Positions 43,731 through 53,561 are shown, counted from the first letter of the stretch. The stretch: 64,000 nt of DNA from Cognatundibacterium curvum (GCF_014284235.1 NZ_JACOGD010000004.1:1-64000), one strand, 5' to 3'. Made by a program: numbers and translations. The notes: generated by a model from the letters alone, not told the origin.

Positions 43731-44746
43731 CCTTGTTTCGTCCATTCTTGTAAAGCCAGTTCTAAGCGCTGCCAGGCTGCCTCAGAAGCAGGCAGGCCAA
43801 AGCGTATGCCATGTGGTCGTTGCAGGCCCGGTGCGAAATAGCGGGTCCAGATGCCGCGCTGCGCCAGCCATTCCCATAAGGTTTCGGTCTGCCCCTGCAA
43901 GTCTTGTGCAGAAACCCATTGAAATAGGTCAGTGCCGCTACTGGGCAAGCGCTGAGCCTGCAGCAATTCGCGCAAACGCTGGCCTTGCAGCTGCAAACGC
44001 GCACGGGTCTGCTGTTGCCAGTCCAGATCACTGAGTGCGCGCAGCGCCACTTCCTGTGCCGGACCACTGACAGCCCAGGGGCCCAGCCAGTCGGCCAGGC
44101 GGGTCAGCAATTCCGGTGCGGCTGCCACAAAGCCCAGGCGTAGTCCGGCCAGTCCAAAAAATTTACCGACTGAGCGCAATACGATCAGACCGGCATGCTG
44201 CGCATGTTCAGTATGCGCAGCCAGGCTGATCTCAGGCAAGGTATCACCAAAGGCTTCATCCACAATCAGCCAGCCACCGCGCTGATGCAGGCGCTGCGCC
44301 CATTGCAGCAACTCTGCTGGTGCAATCCAGGCACCGGTAGGATTATTCGGCTGGCAGATCACCATCACATCGCACTCAGCGAGCTGCTGTGCCAGTTCAG
44401 AAAAAGGACATTCGCTGACTTGATGGCCAGCCTGCCGCCATTGATGCGCGTGCTCGGCATACGAAGGAGCGGACACCACCACGCGGCTGGCCGCACGCAA
44501 ACGCGGCAAGGCCTGAATCGCAGCCTGACTGCCTGCCACCGCCAGTAAAGCCGGGGCCTGATAATAGGCTGATGCTGCAGCATTCAGCGCATCCGATATT
44601 TCTGGCAAGCGGTGCCAGGCATTACTGCTGAGCGCAGGTACAGGATAAAAATCAGGATTGATGCCGGTCGATAAATCGACCCAGTCCGCCAATGGCCGCC
44701 CATAACGCGCGACAGCATCGCGCAAATTGCCACCATGTTCAAGCAT
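43727..44746 (-). CDS. cobD: Threonine-phosphate decarboxylase
   Basis: A 339-aa PLP enzyme (called CobC in aerobic organisms) that decarboxylates L-threonine-O-3-phosphate to the aminopropanol phosphate linker of B12. Motifs are GGNLRDAVARYGRPL at the start, CQPNNPTG, and the Schiff-base Lys in RSVGKFFGLAGLRLG. The ATG at 44746 overlaps the cbiB stop by 8 nt. Confidence 0.94.
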   Translation of the reverse strand: MLEHGGNLRDAVARYGRPLADWVDLSTGINPDFYPVPALSSNAWHRLPEISDALNAAASAYYQAPALLAVAGSQAAIQALPRLRAASRVVVSAPSYAEHAHQWRQAGHQVSECPFSELAQQLAECDVMVICQPNNPTGAWIAPAELLQWAQRLHQRGGWLIVDEAFGDTLPEISLAAHTEHAQHAGLIVLRSVGKFFGLAGLRLGFVAAAPELLTRLADWLGPWAVSGPAQEVALRALSDLDWQQQTRARLQLQGQRLRELLQAQRLPSSGTDLFQWVSAQDLQGQTETLWEWLAQRGIWTRYFAPGLQRPHGIRFGLPASEAAWQRLELALQEWTKQG

Positions 44747-45698
44747 AGAATATTCCGCCCTGTCCCAAGCCCAGTGTGAGTAACACGGCGATACCCAGCC
44801 ACAGCAGCGTGCTATGCCAGACCAGGTGCCATGCAGCCAGAATATCCGACGGCGCAGCACTGCGTCCTGCGCCTAAAGGTGGACGCTGTTCGTCCTGACC
44901 ATCATAACGGGCGCTGCCACCCAGTTGTACGCCCAGCGCACCGGCACCGGCAGCCATCACGGGTCCCGCATTCGGACTGGGCCAGGCCGCAGTCTGGGTG
45001 CGCCAGCAATGCAAGGCCAGCCGGGTATTGCCGAGTAAGGCGTAACTGAGTGCAGTCAAGCGTGCCGGAATCAGATTGAGCACATCATCCACCCGTGCCG
45101 CCACACAGCCAAAACGTAAAAAACGCGGACTGCGGTAGCCCCACATCGCATCCAGGGTATTCGACAATCGGTACAACACTGCACCCGCACCGCCGAGTAA
45201 CAGGAACCAGAACAAGGTACCAAACACCGCATCGCAACCATTTTCCAGCACCGACTCGACGCTGGCTTTCGACAAATACGCGGCGTCCGCCTCAGCGGTA
45301 TCACGGCTGACGATGCGTCCAGTCAGTTGTCTGGCCTGCTCCAGATCGCCTGCATCCAGTGCCTGCTGTATCGGTAAATTATGCTCACGCAAACTGCGCA
45401 AACCCAGGCAAACATACAACAAGGCCGCATGCAGTAAGGGTGCCAGCCAGAGACTGGTGTAAGCGGCCGCATACAGGATTGCCTGCACCAGCAAGACGAT
45501 AGGCAATACGCAGACAGCCCAAGCCAAACCGCCTTTGTAGCGGCTGACATTCGCATGATTCAGCCATCGTTCGATAAGGCTGGCCAGCTTGCCGAAGCCA
45601 ATCAGCGGATGCCAGCGTCTGGTCTCACCCAGCAGACAATCGAGTAACACGCCCAGCAGCAATGCACAGCATAGTGTGAGGCCAGTCAGCATCAGCAT
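44739..45698 (-). CDS. cbiB: Adenosylcobinamide-phosphate synthase (CbiB)
   Basis: A 319-aa inner-membrane protein that attaches the aminopropanol linker to cobyric acid. Family motifs are DCLLGETRRWHPLIGFG near the N-terminus, RDTAEADAAYLSKASVESVLENGCDAVFG and YRLSNTLDAMWGYRS. GGGAG 9 nt upstream supports the ATG at 45698, which overlaps cobP by 7 bp. Confidence 0.94.
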   Translation of the reverse strand: MLMLTGLTLCCALLLGVLLDCLLGETRRWHPLIGFGKLASLIERWLNHANVSRYKGGLAWAVCVLPIVLLVQAILYAAAYTSLWLAPLLHAALLYVCLGLRSLREHNLPIQQALDAGDLEQARQLTGRIVSRDTAEADAAYLSKASVESVLENGCDAVFGTLFWFLLLGGAGAVLYRLSNTLDAMWGYRSPRFLRFGCVAARVDDVLNLIPARLTALSYALLGNTRLALHCWRTQTAAWPSPNAGPVMAAGAGALGVQLGGSARYDGQDEQRPPLGAGRSAAPSDILAAWHLVWHSTLLWLGIAVLLTLGLGQGGIFYA

Positions 45699-46270
45699 GG
45701 ACGGCTCCCTTTCAGGTACATGGGTAATCCGGCTGCGACCCACACCACCTGTTCTGCGATTGCCGCTACCGCCTGATTCATACGACCGGACTCATCGACG
45801 AAGCAACGCGAAATCGCACCCATAGGCACGATGCCCATGCCGACCTCATTCGATACCAGAATCACCTGCCCCGGCTGTCGTTCCAATTGCGCCAGCAGTG
45901 CAGCGCGTTGGGTGAGCCAGGTCGCCGGTAAAGTGATTTGCCCGACGTCAGGGAATTCCTGCTGTTGGGCGAACAAACAATTCGACAGCCACACCGTGAG
46001 GCAATCGACCAGAATCACGCAATCCGGTGCGGCATAGTGAGCGAGTACTTCCGCCAGTGCGATGGGCTGCTCCACCGTGAGCCAATGTGCCGGGCGCTGT
46101 GCCCGGTGCATGGCGATACGCTGCTGCATTTCGTCATCCTGACTGCCGGCCGTGGCGACATAGACGACGCGCTTTCCAGCCTGCTCAGCCTGCTCAGCCT
46201 GTACGGCCAGCTGCTCGGCATAACGGCTTTTGCCAGAACGCGCAGCACCGAATACCAGCGTGCAGCTCAT
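45692..46270 (-). CDS. cobP: Adenosylcobinamide kinase / guanylyltransferase
   Basis: A 192-aa bifunctional CobU/CobP enzyme: P-loop FGAARSGKS at residues ~7-15, ATAGSQDDEMQQRIAMHRAQRP carrying the guanylylated His, and LVDCLTVWLSN. It phosphorylates adenosylcobinamide and transfers GMP to it. It starts inside the cobB stop (ATGA). Confidence 0.95.
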   Translation of the reverse strand: MSCTLVFGAARSGKSRYAEQLAVQAEQAEQAGKRVVYVATAGSQDDEMQQRIAMHRAQRPAHWLTVEQPIALAEVLAHYAAPDCVILVDCLTVWLSNCLFAQQQEFPDVGQITLPATWLTQRAALLAQLERQPGQVILVSNEVGMGIVPMGAISRCFVDESGRMNQAVAAIAEQVVWVAAGLPMYLKGSRPC

Positions 46271-47568
46271 AGCGCCTCACCCAGCAGTAAGCGTGCCATC
46301 GCCGCCGGATGCGAAGGGAAATACGCATGAAAATACGAGGCGCGTAAATTGCCGACCTGGTACACCGCTTCGCCCTGCTGTGCATCACGCTGTTTCACCG
46401 CATGGGTGGCAGCGGTCAGGCTGGTGTTGAAACTCGAGAAGTGAAAAGTATGGCCGCGTAATTCACCATCACTGGTGGACAGATACTGTGGCCCCAGCGC
46501 GGTCAGCCGCTTTTGCATCGTCACGGTGCCGGGTAACAGACCCGCCATAGGCCAGCTCAGACCCTGCTGATCGCATACCGTTTCTGTGAGCGCCATCATG
46601 CCGCCGCACTCTGCGTAGACTGGCTTGCCTGCTGCATGATGCGCGAGTATCGATGTTTTCCAGGTCGATGCCTGCGACAAGCGTTCAGCATGTAATTCAG
46701 GATAACCGCCAGGCAGATACACCGCGTCAGCCGAGTCAGGCACGGCCTGATCTGCGAGTGGCGAGAAAAATACCAGGCTGGCGCCAGCCTGCTGCAGGCA
46801 CAGCAAATTGGCTGGATAAATAAACGCAAAAGCGGCATCGCGTGCTATCGCGATGGTTTTTCCAGCCAGCGGAGTTGAGTTTTCAATTACAGTCTCAGGT
46901 ATGGAAAAAGTCGTCAGCGGTAAGGCTGCAAAAGCCTGCATATCGAGCTGTAACTGTTCTGCCAGCTGATCCAGGATGGTATCGAGTTGGCTGACTTCAT
47001 CCGGCAACACCAGACCCAGATGGCGCTCCGGCAAGGTCTGCTCCTGACGACTCAGGGTACCGATCAGCGGAATATCACGCATCGCTTCTGCCACCATCTG
47101 CGCGTGTCCAGCCGATGCGATGCGGTTGGCAATCACTCCGGCTAAGTGCACCGGCCCGTAATCGCGTAAGCCCAATGCCAGCGCCCCCACGGTCTGCGCC
47201 ATGGCCGACGCATCCAGCACCGCTAACACCGGCACACCGAATGCACGGGCTAAATCCGCCGATGAAGGCTGGCCATCATACAGCCCCATCACGCCTTCGA
47301 TCAGGATCACATCGGCTTCCATCGCAGCCTGCGCCAGCAAAGCTTGAGATGCGGCATGACCGACCATCCATAAATCCAGCGACAGTACAGCATGACTGCA
47401 GGCGCGTTCCAGCAGCATAGGATCGATGAAATCCGGCCCCGTTTTAAATACCCTTACCCGCTGACCGGCGCGCACGAGTTTGCGTGCCAGCGCTGCGGTG
47501 GTGGTGGTCTTGCCTTGCCCCGAAGCGATGGCCGACACCAGCACCACCTTGGCCTGATGGCTCACCAT
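46267..47568 (-). CDS. cobB: Cobyrinate a,c-diamide synthase
   Basis: A 433-aa CobB/CbiA family amidotransferase. The N-terminal P-loop domain has SAIASGQGKTTTTAALARKL and EGVMGLYDG; the C-terminal GATase has VYAECGGMMALTE with the nucleophilic Cys, and HAYFPSHPAAM near the end. It uses cobyrinate, so its presence implies corrin-ring synthesis elsewhere or use of an imported precursor. It overlaps cobO by 7 bp. Confidence 0.95.
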   Translation of the reverse strand: MVSHQAKVVLVSAIASGQGKTTTTAALARKLVRAGQRVRVFKTGPDFIDPMLLERACSHAVLSLDLWMVGHAASQALLAQAAMEADVILIEGVMGLYDGQPSSADLARAFGVPVLAVLDASAMAQTVGALALGLRDYGPVHLAGVIANRIASAGHAQMVAEAMRDIPLIGTLSRQEQTLPERHLGLVLPDEVSQLDTILDQLAEQLQLDMQAFAALPLTTFSIPETVIENSTPLAGKTIAIARDAAFAFIYPANLLCLQQAGASLVFFSPLADQAVPDSADAVYLPGGYPELHAERLSQASTWKTSILAHHAAGKPVYAECGGMMALTETVCDQQGLSWPMAGLLPGTVTMQKRLTALGPQYLSTSDGELRGHTFHFSSFNTSLTAATHAVKQRDAQQGEAVYQVGNLRASYFHAYFPSHPAAMARLLLGEAL

Positions 47569-48194
47569 TCCACACCTGCCTGCGCCACGATGCCGTCTTT
47601 AAATGCATGCTTGACGATCTGCATTTCAGTCACGGTATCGGCCACTTCTATCAATTCCGGCAAAGCACCGCGCCCGGTCACCACCACGTGCTGCATTTCA
47701 GGACGGGCATCGATATCAGCGATCACCTGTTGCACATCCAGATAATGATACTTGAGTGCGATATTCAGTTCATCCAGCACCACCAGCCCTATCGCCGGAT
47801 CTTGCATAAATCGCTTAGCCTGTTCCCAGGCCAGCAGGGCTTTTTCTATATCGCGTTCACGGTTTTGGGTTTCCCAGGTATAGCCTTCACCCATGGCATG
47901 GAACTGCACTTCATCCGGGAAGCGGCGCAGGAAAATTTCTTCGCCGGTCGACATCGCGCCCTTAATGAACTGCACCACACCAACCTGCATGCCATGTCCC
48001 AGTGCACGCATCACCATGCCGAAGGCACTGGAGCTCTTACCCTTGCCATTGCCGGTATGAACCAGCAAGACGCCAGTCTCACGCTGGGCCTGTTGTATGC
48101 GTTCATCCATCAGCGCTTTTTTGCGCTCCATGCGGCGCTGGTGACGGGTATTGATATTGTCGGCGCTGCTATCGCCATTTGCAGTGTTAGTCAT
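47562..48194 (-). CDS. cobO: Corrinoid adenosyltransferase (CobA/CobO/BtuR)
   Basis: A 210-aa ATP:corrinoid adenosyltransferase. The P-loop is LLVHTGNGKGKSSSAFGM, followed by HAMGEGYTWETQN and LVVLDELNIALKY, all diagnostic for the family. It adds the 5'-deoxyadenosyl ligand. The ATG at 48194 lies 4 bp after btuD. Confidence 0.96.
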   Translation of the reverse strand: MTNTANGDSSADNINTRHQRRMERKKALMDERIQQAQRETGVLLVHTGNGKGKSSSAFGMVMRALGHGMQVGVVQFIKGAMSTGEEIFLRRFPDEVQFHAMGEGYTWETQNRERDIEKALLAWEQAKRFMQDPAIGLVVLDELNIALKYHYLDVQQVIADIDARPEMQHVVVTGRGALPELIEVADTVTEMQIVKHAFKDGIVAQAGVEW

Positions 48195-48198
48195 GATG

Positions 48199-48963
48199 TC
48201 AGGTTTGAGGTAAGAACAGGGTTTGTCCGTTATGCTGAAAGCTCTGGATAGGATGACCCAGACATTCGCTGAGCAGAGGGACGGTGAACATCTGATCGCG
48301 GCTGCCACTGAGCCAGCGCCCGTCACCCATCAGTAACAGCGCATGGGTGGCAATACGGTGCGCCAGATTGAGGTCATGGCTGACCATCACCACCGATTTT
48401 TGTTGTTGCTGACAGAGCTCAGAAAATAATTGCATCACGCTGACCTGATGCGCCAGATCGAGTGCATTGGCTGGCTCATCCAGTAACATGCATTGCGCAT
48501 CCTGCGCCAGCAAAGCAGCGATTGCGACGCGCTGACGCTCACCGCCGGACAGGCTGCGCACATCGCGTTCAGCCAGATCAGCGACATCCAGCGCCTGCAA
48601 GGCACGCAAGGCGAGCGCAACATCATCACCGGCATCCCAGTAGTGCGCATCCTGAAACGGGTGTCTGGCACTGAGCACGGTATCTAATGCGCTGTAGCCA
48701 AATGCATCGTGCCGGCTTTGTGTCAGATAGGCGCGGATTTTGGCCAGATCGGCCAGCCGCCAGTCGCGGATATCACGCCCTTCGAACAAGACCTCGCCAT
48801 CGGCTTCAATCTCACGCATACCGCTCAGGGTGCGTAACAGCGTACTTTTGCCCGCACCATTGCGGCCGATGATGCACCAGCATTCACCCGGCTGTACCTG
48901 CCAGTGCAGCTTATCGAGCAGACGACGCTGGCCTATATGTAAGTTCAGATAGCGGACTTCCAT
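48199..48963 (-). CDS. btuD: B12 ABC transporter ATP-binding protein
   Basis: A 254-aa ABC ATPase: Walker A GRNGAGKST, signature LSGGERQRVA, Walker B CMLLDEPANALD and switch His in VMVSHDLN. It pairs with the adjacent permease. The ATG at 48963 shares one base with the btuC stop and has GGAGG upstream. Confidence 0.95.
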   Translation of the reverse strand: MEVRYLNLHIGQRRLLDKLHWQVQPGECWCIIGRNGAGKSTLLRTLSGMREIEADGEVLFEGRDIRDWRLADLAKIRAYLTQSRHDAFGYSALDTVLSARHPFQDAHYWDAGDDVALALRALQALDVADLAERDVRSLSGGERQRVAIAALLAQDAQCMLLDEPANALDLAHQVSVMQLFSELCQQQQKSVVMVSHDLNLAHRIATHALLLMGDGRWLSGSRDQMFTVPLLSECLGHPIQSFQHNGQTLFLPQT

Positions 48964-50021
48964 CAATGCCTCCGCAACTGATGCAACTGCATTAAAAATA
49001 CCGGTACACCGATCAGTGCCGTAATCACACCGACCGGCAATTGCTGAGGTGCCACCACGGTACGTGCGATGGTGTCGGCAAACACTAAGAAACTGCCGCC
49101 CGCCAGGGTTGAAGCCGGGATCAGCAAACGATGATCGGGCCCCAGTGCAAAGCGACAGGCATGCGGCATGATCAGGCCAACAAAGCCAATACTGCCTGCG
49201 GTAGAGACCGCACTGGCCGTCAGCAAAGCCGCGCCAAGAAATAAGAATTGACGCAAACGTCCCACATTCACACCCAGCGTATGGGCCGTGTCAGCATGCA
49301 TGGCAGCGATATTGATGGAACGTGCATAACGCATCGCCAATGTCAGTACCGTACCCCATACCAGCCACGGCATCCAGCGCGATTGCGATGCGGACAAATC
49401 GCCTATCATCCAAAACACCATGCCGCGCAAACGACTGTCCGGCGCCACCGATAACATCAGCGTGATCAGCGCACCGCAGCCCGCCGCGACGATCACACCG
49501 GTCAGTAATAACAAGGGCGCGCTGCCATCGCTGCTGCCATTCCCTTTAAAGTCGCGATAAGCCAGCGCGAACAGCAGCAAGGCTACTGCCAGTGCACCGC
49601 AAAACGCAGCCAGATCGATCATCCACAGGCTGCCGTAAAATAAAATCATGGCCAGAGCTGCCACCGAGGCACCGCCGGAAATACCCAGCACATAAGGATC
49701 GGCCAGCGGATTGCGCAATAAGGCTTGCATCATCACGCCGGACAAGGCCAAGGTGGCACCGGTCACAAAACCGGTCATCGCGCGACTCAGGCGCAGATCC
49801 AGCAGGCTGGAGGCCAGCGTTGTATTGTCCTGTCCCTGTACCATCGCCATCACGGCCTGCCCCAGTTCGGACAAACTCAGCGGCACGGAACCAATCACAC
49901 AGGCGAAAACGATGCTGCATACAGCGATCGTGATTAAGGCGGGAAGCAGCAAGGCCGGACGACGCGACCAGTGCAAGGTGCGCGTTGATGTGGCAATGCT
50001 GTTCGTAAGGCGTGTAGTCAT
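48963..50021 (-). CDS. btuC: B12 ABC transporter permease (FecCD/BtuC family)
   Basis: A 352-aa permease with ~10 membrane segments, LRLSRAMTGFVTGATLALSGVMMQALLRNPLADPYVLGISGG near the start and FVGLIMPHACRFALGPDHR near the end, typical of BtuC/FecCD proteins. It imports B12 from BtuF. The start at 50021 fits the first hydrophobic segment and avoids a long unsupported extension. Confidence 0.93.
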   Translation of the reverse strand: MTTRLTNSIATSTRTLHWSRRPALLLPALITIAVCSIVFACVIGSVPLSLSELGQAVMAMVQGQDNTTLASSLLDLRLSRAMTGFVTGATLALSGVMMQALLRNPLADPYVLGISGGASVAALAMILFYGSLWMIDLAAFCGALAVALLLFALAYRDFKGNGSSDGSAPLLLLTGVIVAAGCGALITLMLSVAPDSRLRGMVFWMIGDLSASQSRWMPWLVWGTVLTLAMRYARSINIAAMHADTAHTLGVNVGRLRQFLFLGAALLTASAVSTAGSIGFVGLIMPHACRFALGPDHRLLIPASTLAGGSFLVFADTIARTVVAPQQLPVGVITALIGVPVFLMQLHQLRRH

Positions 50022-50185
50022 GAAACGACCCGAAATTAGGTGACGCAGTCCTGAGTCAAACAACTGAGCCCGGCCCGGGCCTGCGTCTGGTGTGCTGCCC
50101 TCAGGCAGCACATGCAGCTAGTTCAAACTTATTAAGGATACCGTAACAAGACAGCGACAAGCTCAGGCGATACCCGCTTCATTGA

Positions 50186-50208
50186 AAGCGGCAATCAACC
50201 TGCCGCTT
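50186..50208. other. Hairpin between btuB and btuC
   Basis: An 8-bp stem AAGCGGCA / TGCCGCTT with a 7-nt loop, downstream of the btuB stop. It has only three U residues after it, so it could be a weak attenuator or a 3' stabiliser. A second hairpin (TGTGCTGCC/GGCAGCACA) lies around 50090-50111. Confidence 0.35.
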
Positions 50209-50243
50209 GCCGTGTCCGATTAAAGGCTATAAAGGCTAGCCTG

Positions 50244-52100
50244 TTATTTAAAGCCGTAGTTCACACCCAAAAACAGCGTAGAGCCAGCGGTAGCATAATT
50301 TTTCGCCGTTTCGTAATCCTTGTTCAGGGCGTTGTTCCAACGTGCCAGCACTTGCAAGTCTTTGCTCAATTGATAGCTGCCATACAGGTTCAGTAAACCA
50401 TAACCTGGCAAGACTTTCTTGTTGGCGACATCATCAAAGCGCTGACCGGACAACACGGTTTCCACGCCAAATTTAGCTTTTTCTATGCTGTATTCTGCGG
50501 CCAGGCTGCCATGCTTTTTAGCGCGGCGTGCCAGTTGCAAACCGGTGGTGTTATCTTTCGGATTTTGAATATCGACCGAGCCACGCAGCGTCACACCTGC
50601 CACTACAGTGCTGCCACCGATAGTCAGGCCAAACATGGTTGCCTGATTCACGTTATAGGCGCAACCGTAAGGATGTGTGCTTTGCTCAACCGGGCAGACA
50701 TTGGTGCTGACCAGCAGATCAGTTGCCTTATTGCGGTAGTACACAGCGCTCAGCTGGTTATCGCCTTGCTCATAATAGAGACCGATTTCAGCATTCTTGG
50801 CTTTTTCCGGCTTGTTGCTGGCGATGCCGTAACCTGGGTAATACAACTCATTGAAAGTCGGTGCACGGAAGCTGGTGCCGTAGCTGCCGTTCACGCGCAA
50901 AGCATCGCTCAGTTTGTAACCGTAAGCGATACTGCCAGTGGTGTTATTACCGTAAATCGAGCTGTGATCGTAACGCAGGCTGGCGCTGGCCAGATGGGCA
51001 TCCTGTTTAAAAATGTAAGAACCCGCCAGCGAGTCAGTCTTACGCTTGCCGTTCAGGACTTTAGTCGTAGCATAGACTTTTTCTTCGCGACGTTCTGCAA
51101 TCACTTGCAGCACATCTTTGCCAATCGCAAAATTATTCTGGAAGCTGATCAGTTCCTGGCGGGTATCGATCTGGCTTTTGCCATAGGATGCATCGGTATA
51201 GCCCTGATCACCGGACTGGGAAATCTGCACAGAAGAAGTCCAGACATCCGAAATTTTTCCCTTACCATACAGCGCCAGAGTTTCCAGAGTCTGCACATTG
51301 CGGTCGTCGTAAGAAGGACCCGCATCGAACATTGCATTCAGGCGGCTTTGCATAATGCTGGCGCCGACATCATAGCCTTTCGCCACTTCCAGATTGACCT
51401 TGGCATGCAGACTGTCCATTTTGTGACCGTCTTTATCGGCATTATAGGAATAGATACCTGCTGCCGGTTTGGTCACAGAAAAGCCTTCTGCCTCAGTGTG
51501 TGCAGCGTTCAGAGAGAAGCTCAGTTTGTCGCTGATAGAACCGGAAATGCCGGTTTGCAGCTGGCGCGCGCCATAGCTGCCCACACCCAGCGATGCGGTT
51601 GGTGCCAGTGCACCTGCGGTTTTTTTAGTGAAAATCTGAATCACGCCACCCATCGCATCCGCGCCATACAGGCTGGACAAAGGACCGTAGACGATTTCGA
51701 TATGATCGATCAGTTGCAGCGGAATCGTGGCCCAGGTTGCGCCACCGGTAGTCGCAGAACCGATGCGTACGCCATCGACTAACACTACGTTCTGGCTGTT
51801 ATTACCACCACGGATAAACACGGAAGCGTTAGAACCCGCGCCGCCATTGCGCGCAATTTCTATACCGCGTTGTTGCTGCAATAAATCGACGATAGTCGCT
51901 GCGCCGGATTTAGCGATGTCTTCTGCGCTGATGACGACATTGTCTGCCAATACGTCTTTAGCGGCTTGCTCCAGGCGGCCTGCGGTAACGATCACGCTGG
52001 CAGCGGTCGTCATAGATTGAGATTGGGCGAAAGTTTGCGCTGCAGGGAATGCAGCAGCTATAGCTAATGCCATAGCGAGAGGTTGACGTACAGATTTCAT
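50244..52100 (-). CDS. btuB: TonB-dependent vitamin B12 receptor
   Basis: A 618-aa outer-membrane receptor. It has a signal peptide (PLAMALAIAAAFPAAQTFAQ), then a plug with the B12-receptor sequence VLADNVVISAEDI, QQQRGIEIARNGGAGSNASVFIRGG and VLVDGVRI, and a 22-strand barrel ending LFLGVNYGFK. It brings B12 across the outer membrane using TonB. The ATG at 52100 begins the signal peptide. An in-frame upstream extension to 52352 overlaps the cobalamin riboswitch and is rejected. It is the first gene of the B12 operon. Confidence 0.95.
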   Translation of the reverse strand: MKSVRQPLAMALAIAAAFPAAQTFAQSQSMTTAASVIVTAGRLEQAAKDVLADNVVISAEDIAKSGAATIVDLLQQQRGIEIARNGGAGSNASVFIRGGNNSQNVVLVDGVRIGSATTGGATWATIPLQLIDHIEIVYGPLSSLYGADAMGGVIQIFTKKTAGALAPTASLGVGSYGARQLQTGISGSISDKLSFSLNAAHTEAEGFSVTKPAAGIYSYNADKDGHKMDSLHAKVNLEVAKGYDVGASIMQSRLNAMFDAGPSYDDRNVQTLETLALYGKGKISDVWTSSVQISQSGDQGYTDASYGKSQIDTRQELISFQNNFAIGKDVLQVIAERREEKVYATTKVLNGKRKTDSLAGSYIFKQDAHLASASLRYDHSSIYGNNTTGSIAYGYKLSDALRVNGSYGTSFRAPTFNELYYPGYGIASNKPEKAKNAEIGLYYEQGDNQLSAVYYRNKATDLLVSTNVCPVEQSTHPYGCAYNVNQATMFGLTIGGSTVVAGVTLRGSVDIQNPKDNTTGLQLARRAKKHGSLAAEYSIEKAKFGVETVLSGQRFDDVANKKVLPGYGLLNLYGSYQLSKDLQVLARWNNALNKDYETAKNYATAGSTLFLGVNYGFK

Positions 52101-52275
52101 GATGAACCGGGAAAAATTGTTTTGCGACCTAAGTCCCCGTGGGCCGCGCAGAACAAAATGACAGGATGAGAGATGTGCAGACTGGTTTCTGCAAGAAACA
52201 ACGAAGGCAGCGCATGCGTTCAGGCGCTGACACAGCAAATTGTTGACGAAATCCCCCGTCCGTATCACTTCACGA

Positions 52276-52466
52276 ATGTCTGGCCGGTATCCGGGCTGAC
52301 AAATATCACCATCTGACCTTCCCATGCAAATTTGCACAGTGGTATAGAGCAATGGCTGGCAGTGACATCAAATAATGCACACTGCAATTTGTACACCGTT
52401 GCGGGGGCAGCACACTTTCACGTTTCAAACGAAGCGCATCGTGTTTCCCGTTTAACTGCAGACATG
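52276..52466 (-). ncRNA. Cobalamin (AdoCbl) riboswitch
   Basis: On the minus strand, ~176 nt upstream of btuB, the conserved blocks of the cobalamin riboswitch occur in order: GGGAA (after GTTAAAC), the B12 box GCTGCCCCCGCAACGGT, ACTGCCAG and ACCACTG, GGGAAGG, and finally AGCCCGGATACCGGCC. The final block matches the 3' end of the E. coli btuB element (AGCCCGAAGACCTGCCGGCC). It should reduce btuB and downstream expression when B12 is plentiful. Confidence 0.93.
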
Positions 52467-52590
52467 AATATGTCCGCAAGCACCAAAACCCCGCCATTCT
52501 ATCGGTTGCGGGTGACGACAGCAAGGAAAGAAGCCCGTGACGGACCAATGCGAGGTAAATAGCAGGCTCTGAATAACGCCGGGCAAAGGT

Positions 52591-52944
52591 TTATCCTGAA
52601 GAGAATTTCTTTTCTGCCATGGAAACCCAGGCACTGACCAACTCTTTATGCACCTCGCTCATATCGCTCAGATGAATACCGGCACGATAATTGCCGTCCG
52701 ACAAAACAACATGGCGCACATTGCCTTTGCAACTCACCCGAAAAATTTCTTTGGGATCTTTGATACTAGGAATTTCTACCAGCATGGGGTAACTACGGGA
52801 AGGAGTCAGATTTTCTTCGCTGATCAGCAATATGCCCTCTGCTGAGATATTAATGGCGCGGCACATCAGCAAGCGCCCATCGCTGAGCTTGATGCCGCAG
52901 CGCCAGGTCACATTGATACGCGGAGCACGTCTTAATTCCACCAT
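52591..52944 (-). CDS. PilZ domain protein
   Basis: A 117-aa single-domain c-di-GMP receptor: the RxxxR motif (ELRRAPRI) near residue 5 and the NxSxxG motif (INISAEGIL) ~25 residues later are both intact, so it should bind c-di-GMP. Fits with the GGDEF-EAL protein elsewhere in the window. A TTG start at 52953 is less likely than the ATG at 52944. Confidence 0.9.
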   Translation of the reverse strand: MVELRRAPRINVTWRCGIKLSDGRLLMCRAINISAEGILLISEENLTPSRSYPMLVEIPSIKDPKEIFRVSCKGNVRHVVLSDGNYRAGIHLSDMSEVHKELVSAWVSMAEKKFSSG

Positions 52945-53018
52945 GTTGAGCAAGCTTTCCGTGAGTGCCTGGCACGCCCATATCGATGGTGCGTACCTGT
53001 TATTGGCATTAATTAATG

Positions 53019-53561
53019 CTACATCAAGAAATCAAAATGCGTGCAAGAACCATAAGAAAAGCGCCTGTCGCGGGCAGCAACCCGTTGTGCAATGTCGACA
53101 TCGCTGGCGGCTGCATCCCAATGGCTCAGAATTTTCAAGACCCCGGCATGGGTCACCAGTATCACTCCGTCCAGGTTTTGCACCTGTAAAGTACGCAGAA
53201 AAGCACTGACACGGATAGTCATTTGCATTAAGGATTCGGCTCCGCCGGGCTGGTAATGCACGGTATCGGCGGCCCAGGCATCAATATCAGCGCGGTCTAT
53301 GCAATCCCAGGGCTGCATTTCCCAGTCGCCGAAATTCAATTCACGCAAACGGTCATCGGTCTGCACAGGCCGGGCCAGCAAGCTGGCCAGCGACAGGCAG
53401 CGCTGCAAAGGACTGCTATAAACGGGAAAAGATGGCAAGCTGGCACGCAGACTGGCCGCCGCCTGCGCATTGGCCTGCGCATCAACCGCCAGATCGCTAT
53501 GTCCATAGCACAGTCCCTCGGCCTGCAGAGGTGCCAGATGACGGATCGCGATCAGCTTCAT
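53019..53561 (-). CDS. cobC: Alpha-ribazole phosphatase-like histidine phosphatase
   Basis: A 180-aa phosphoglycerate-mutase-fold enzyme. The phospho-His sits in IRHLAP, the second His in VTHAGV, with SPLQRC and RELNFGDWE as in alpha-ribazole-5'-phosphate phosphatases. Linkage to cobS (ATGA overlap) supports the B12 role. It is the last gene of the dgkA-cobT-cobS-cobC group. Confidence 0.88.
   Translation of the reverse strand: MKLIAIRHLAPLQAEGLCYGHSDLAVDAQANAQAAASLRASLPSFPVYSSPLQRCLSLASLLARPVQTDDRLRELNFGDWEMQPWDCIDRADIDAWAADTVHYQPGGAESLMQMTIRVSAFLRTLQVQNLDGVILVTHAGVLKILSHWDAAASDVDIAQRVAARDRRFSYGSCTHFDFLM

Noticed and set aside
50244-52352. btuB reading frame extended to 52352
   Set aside because: The extra 84 codons lie partly in the cobalamin riboswitch and place the signal peptide inside the protein.
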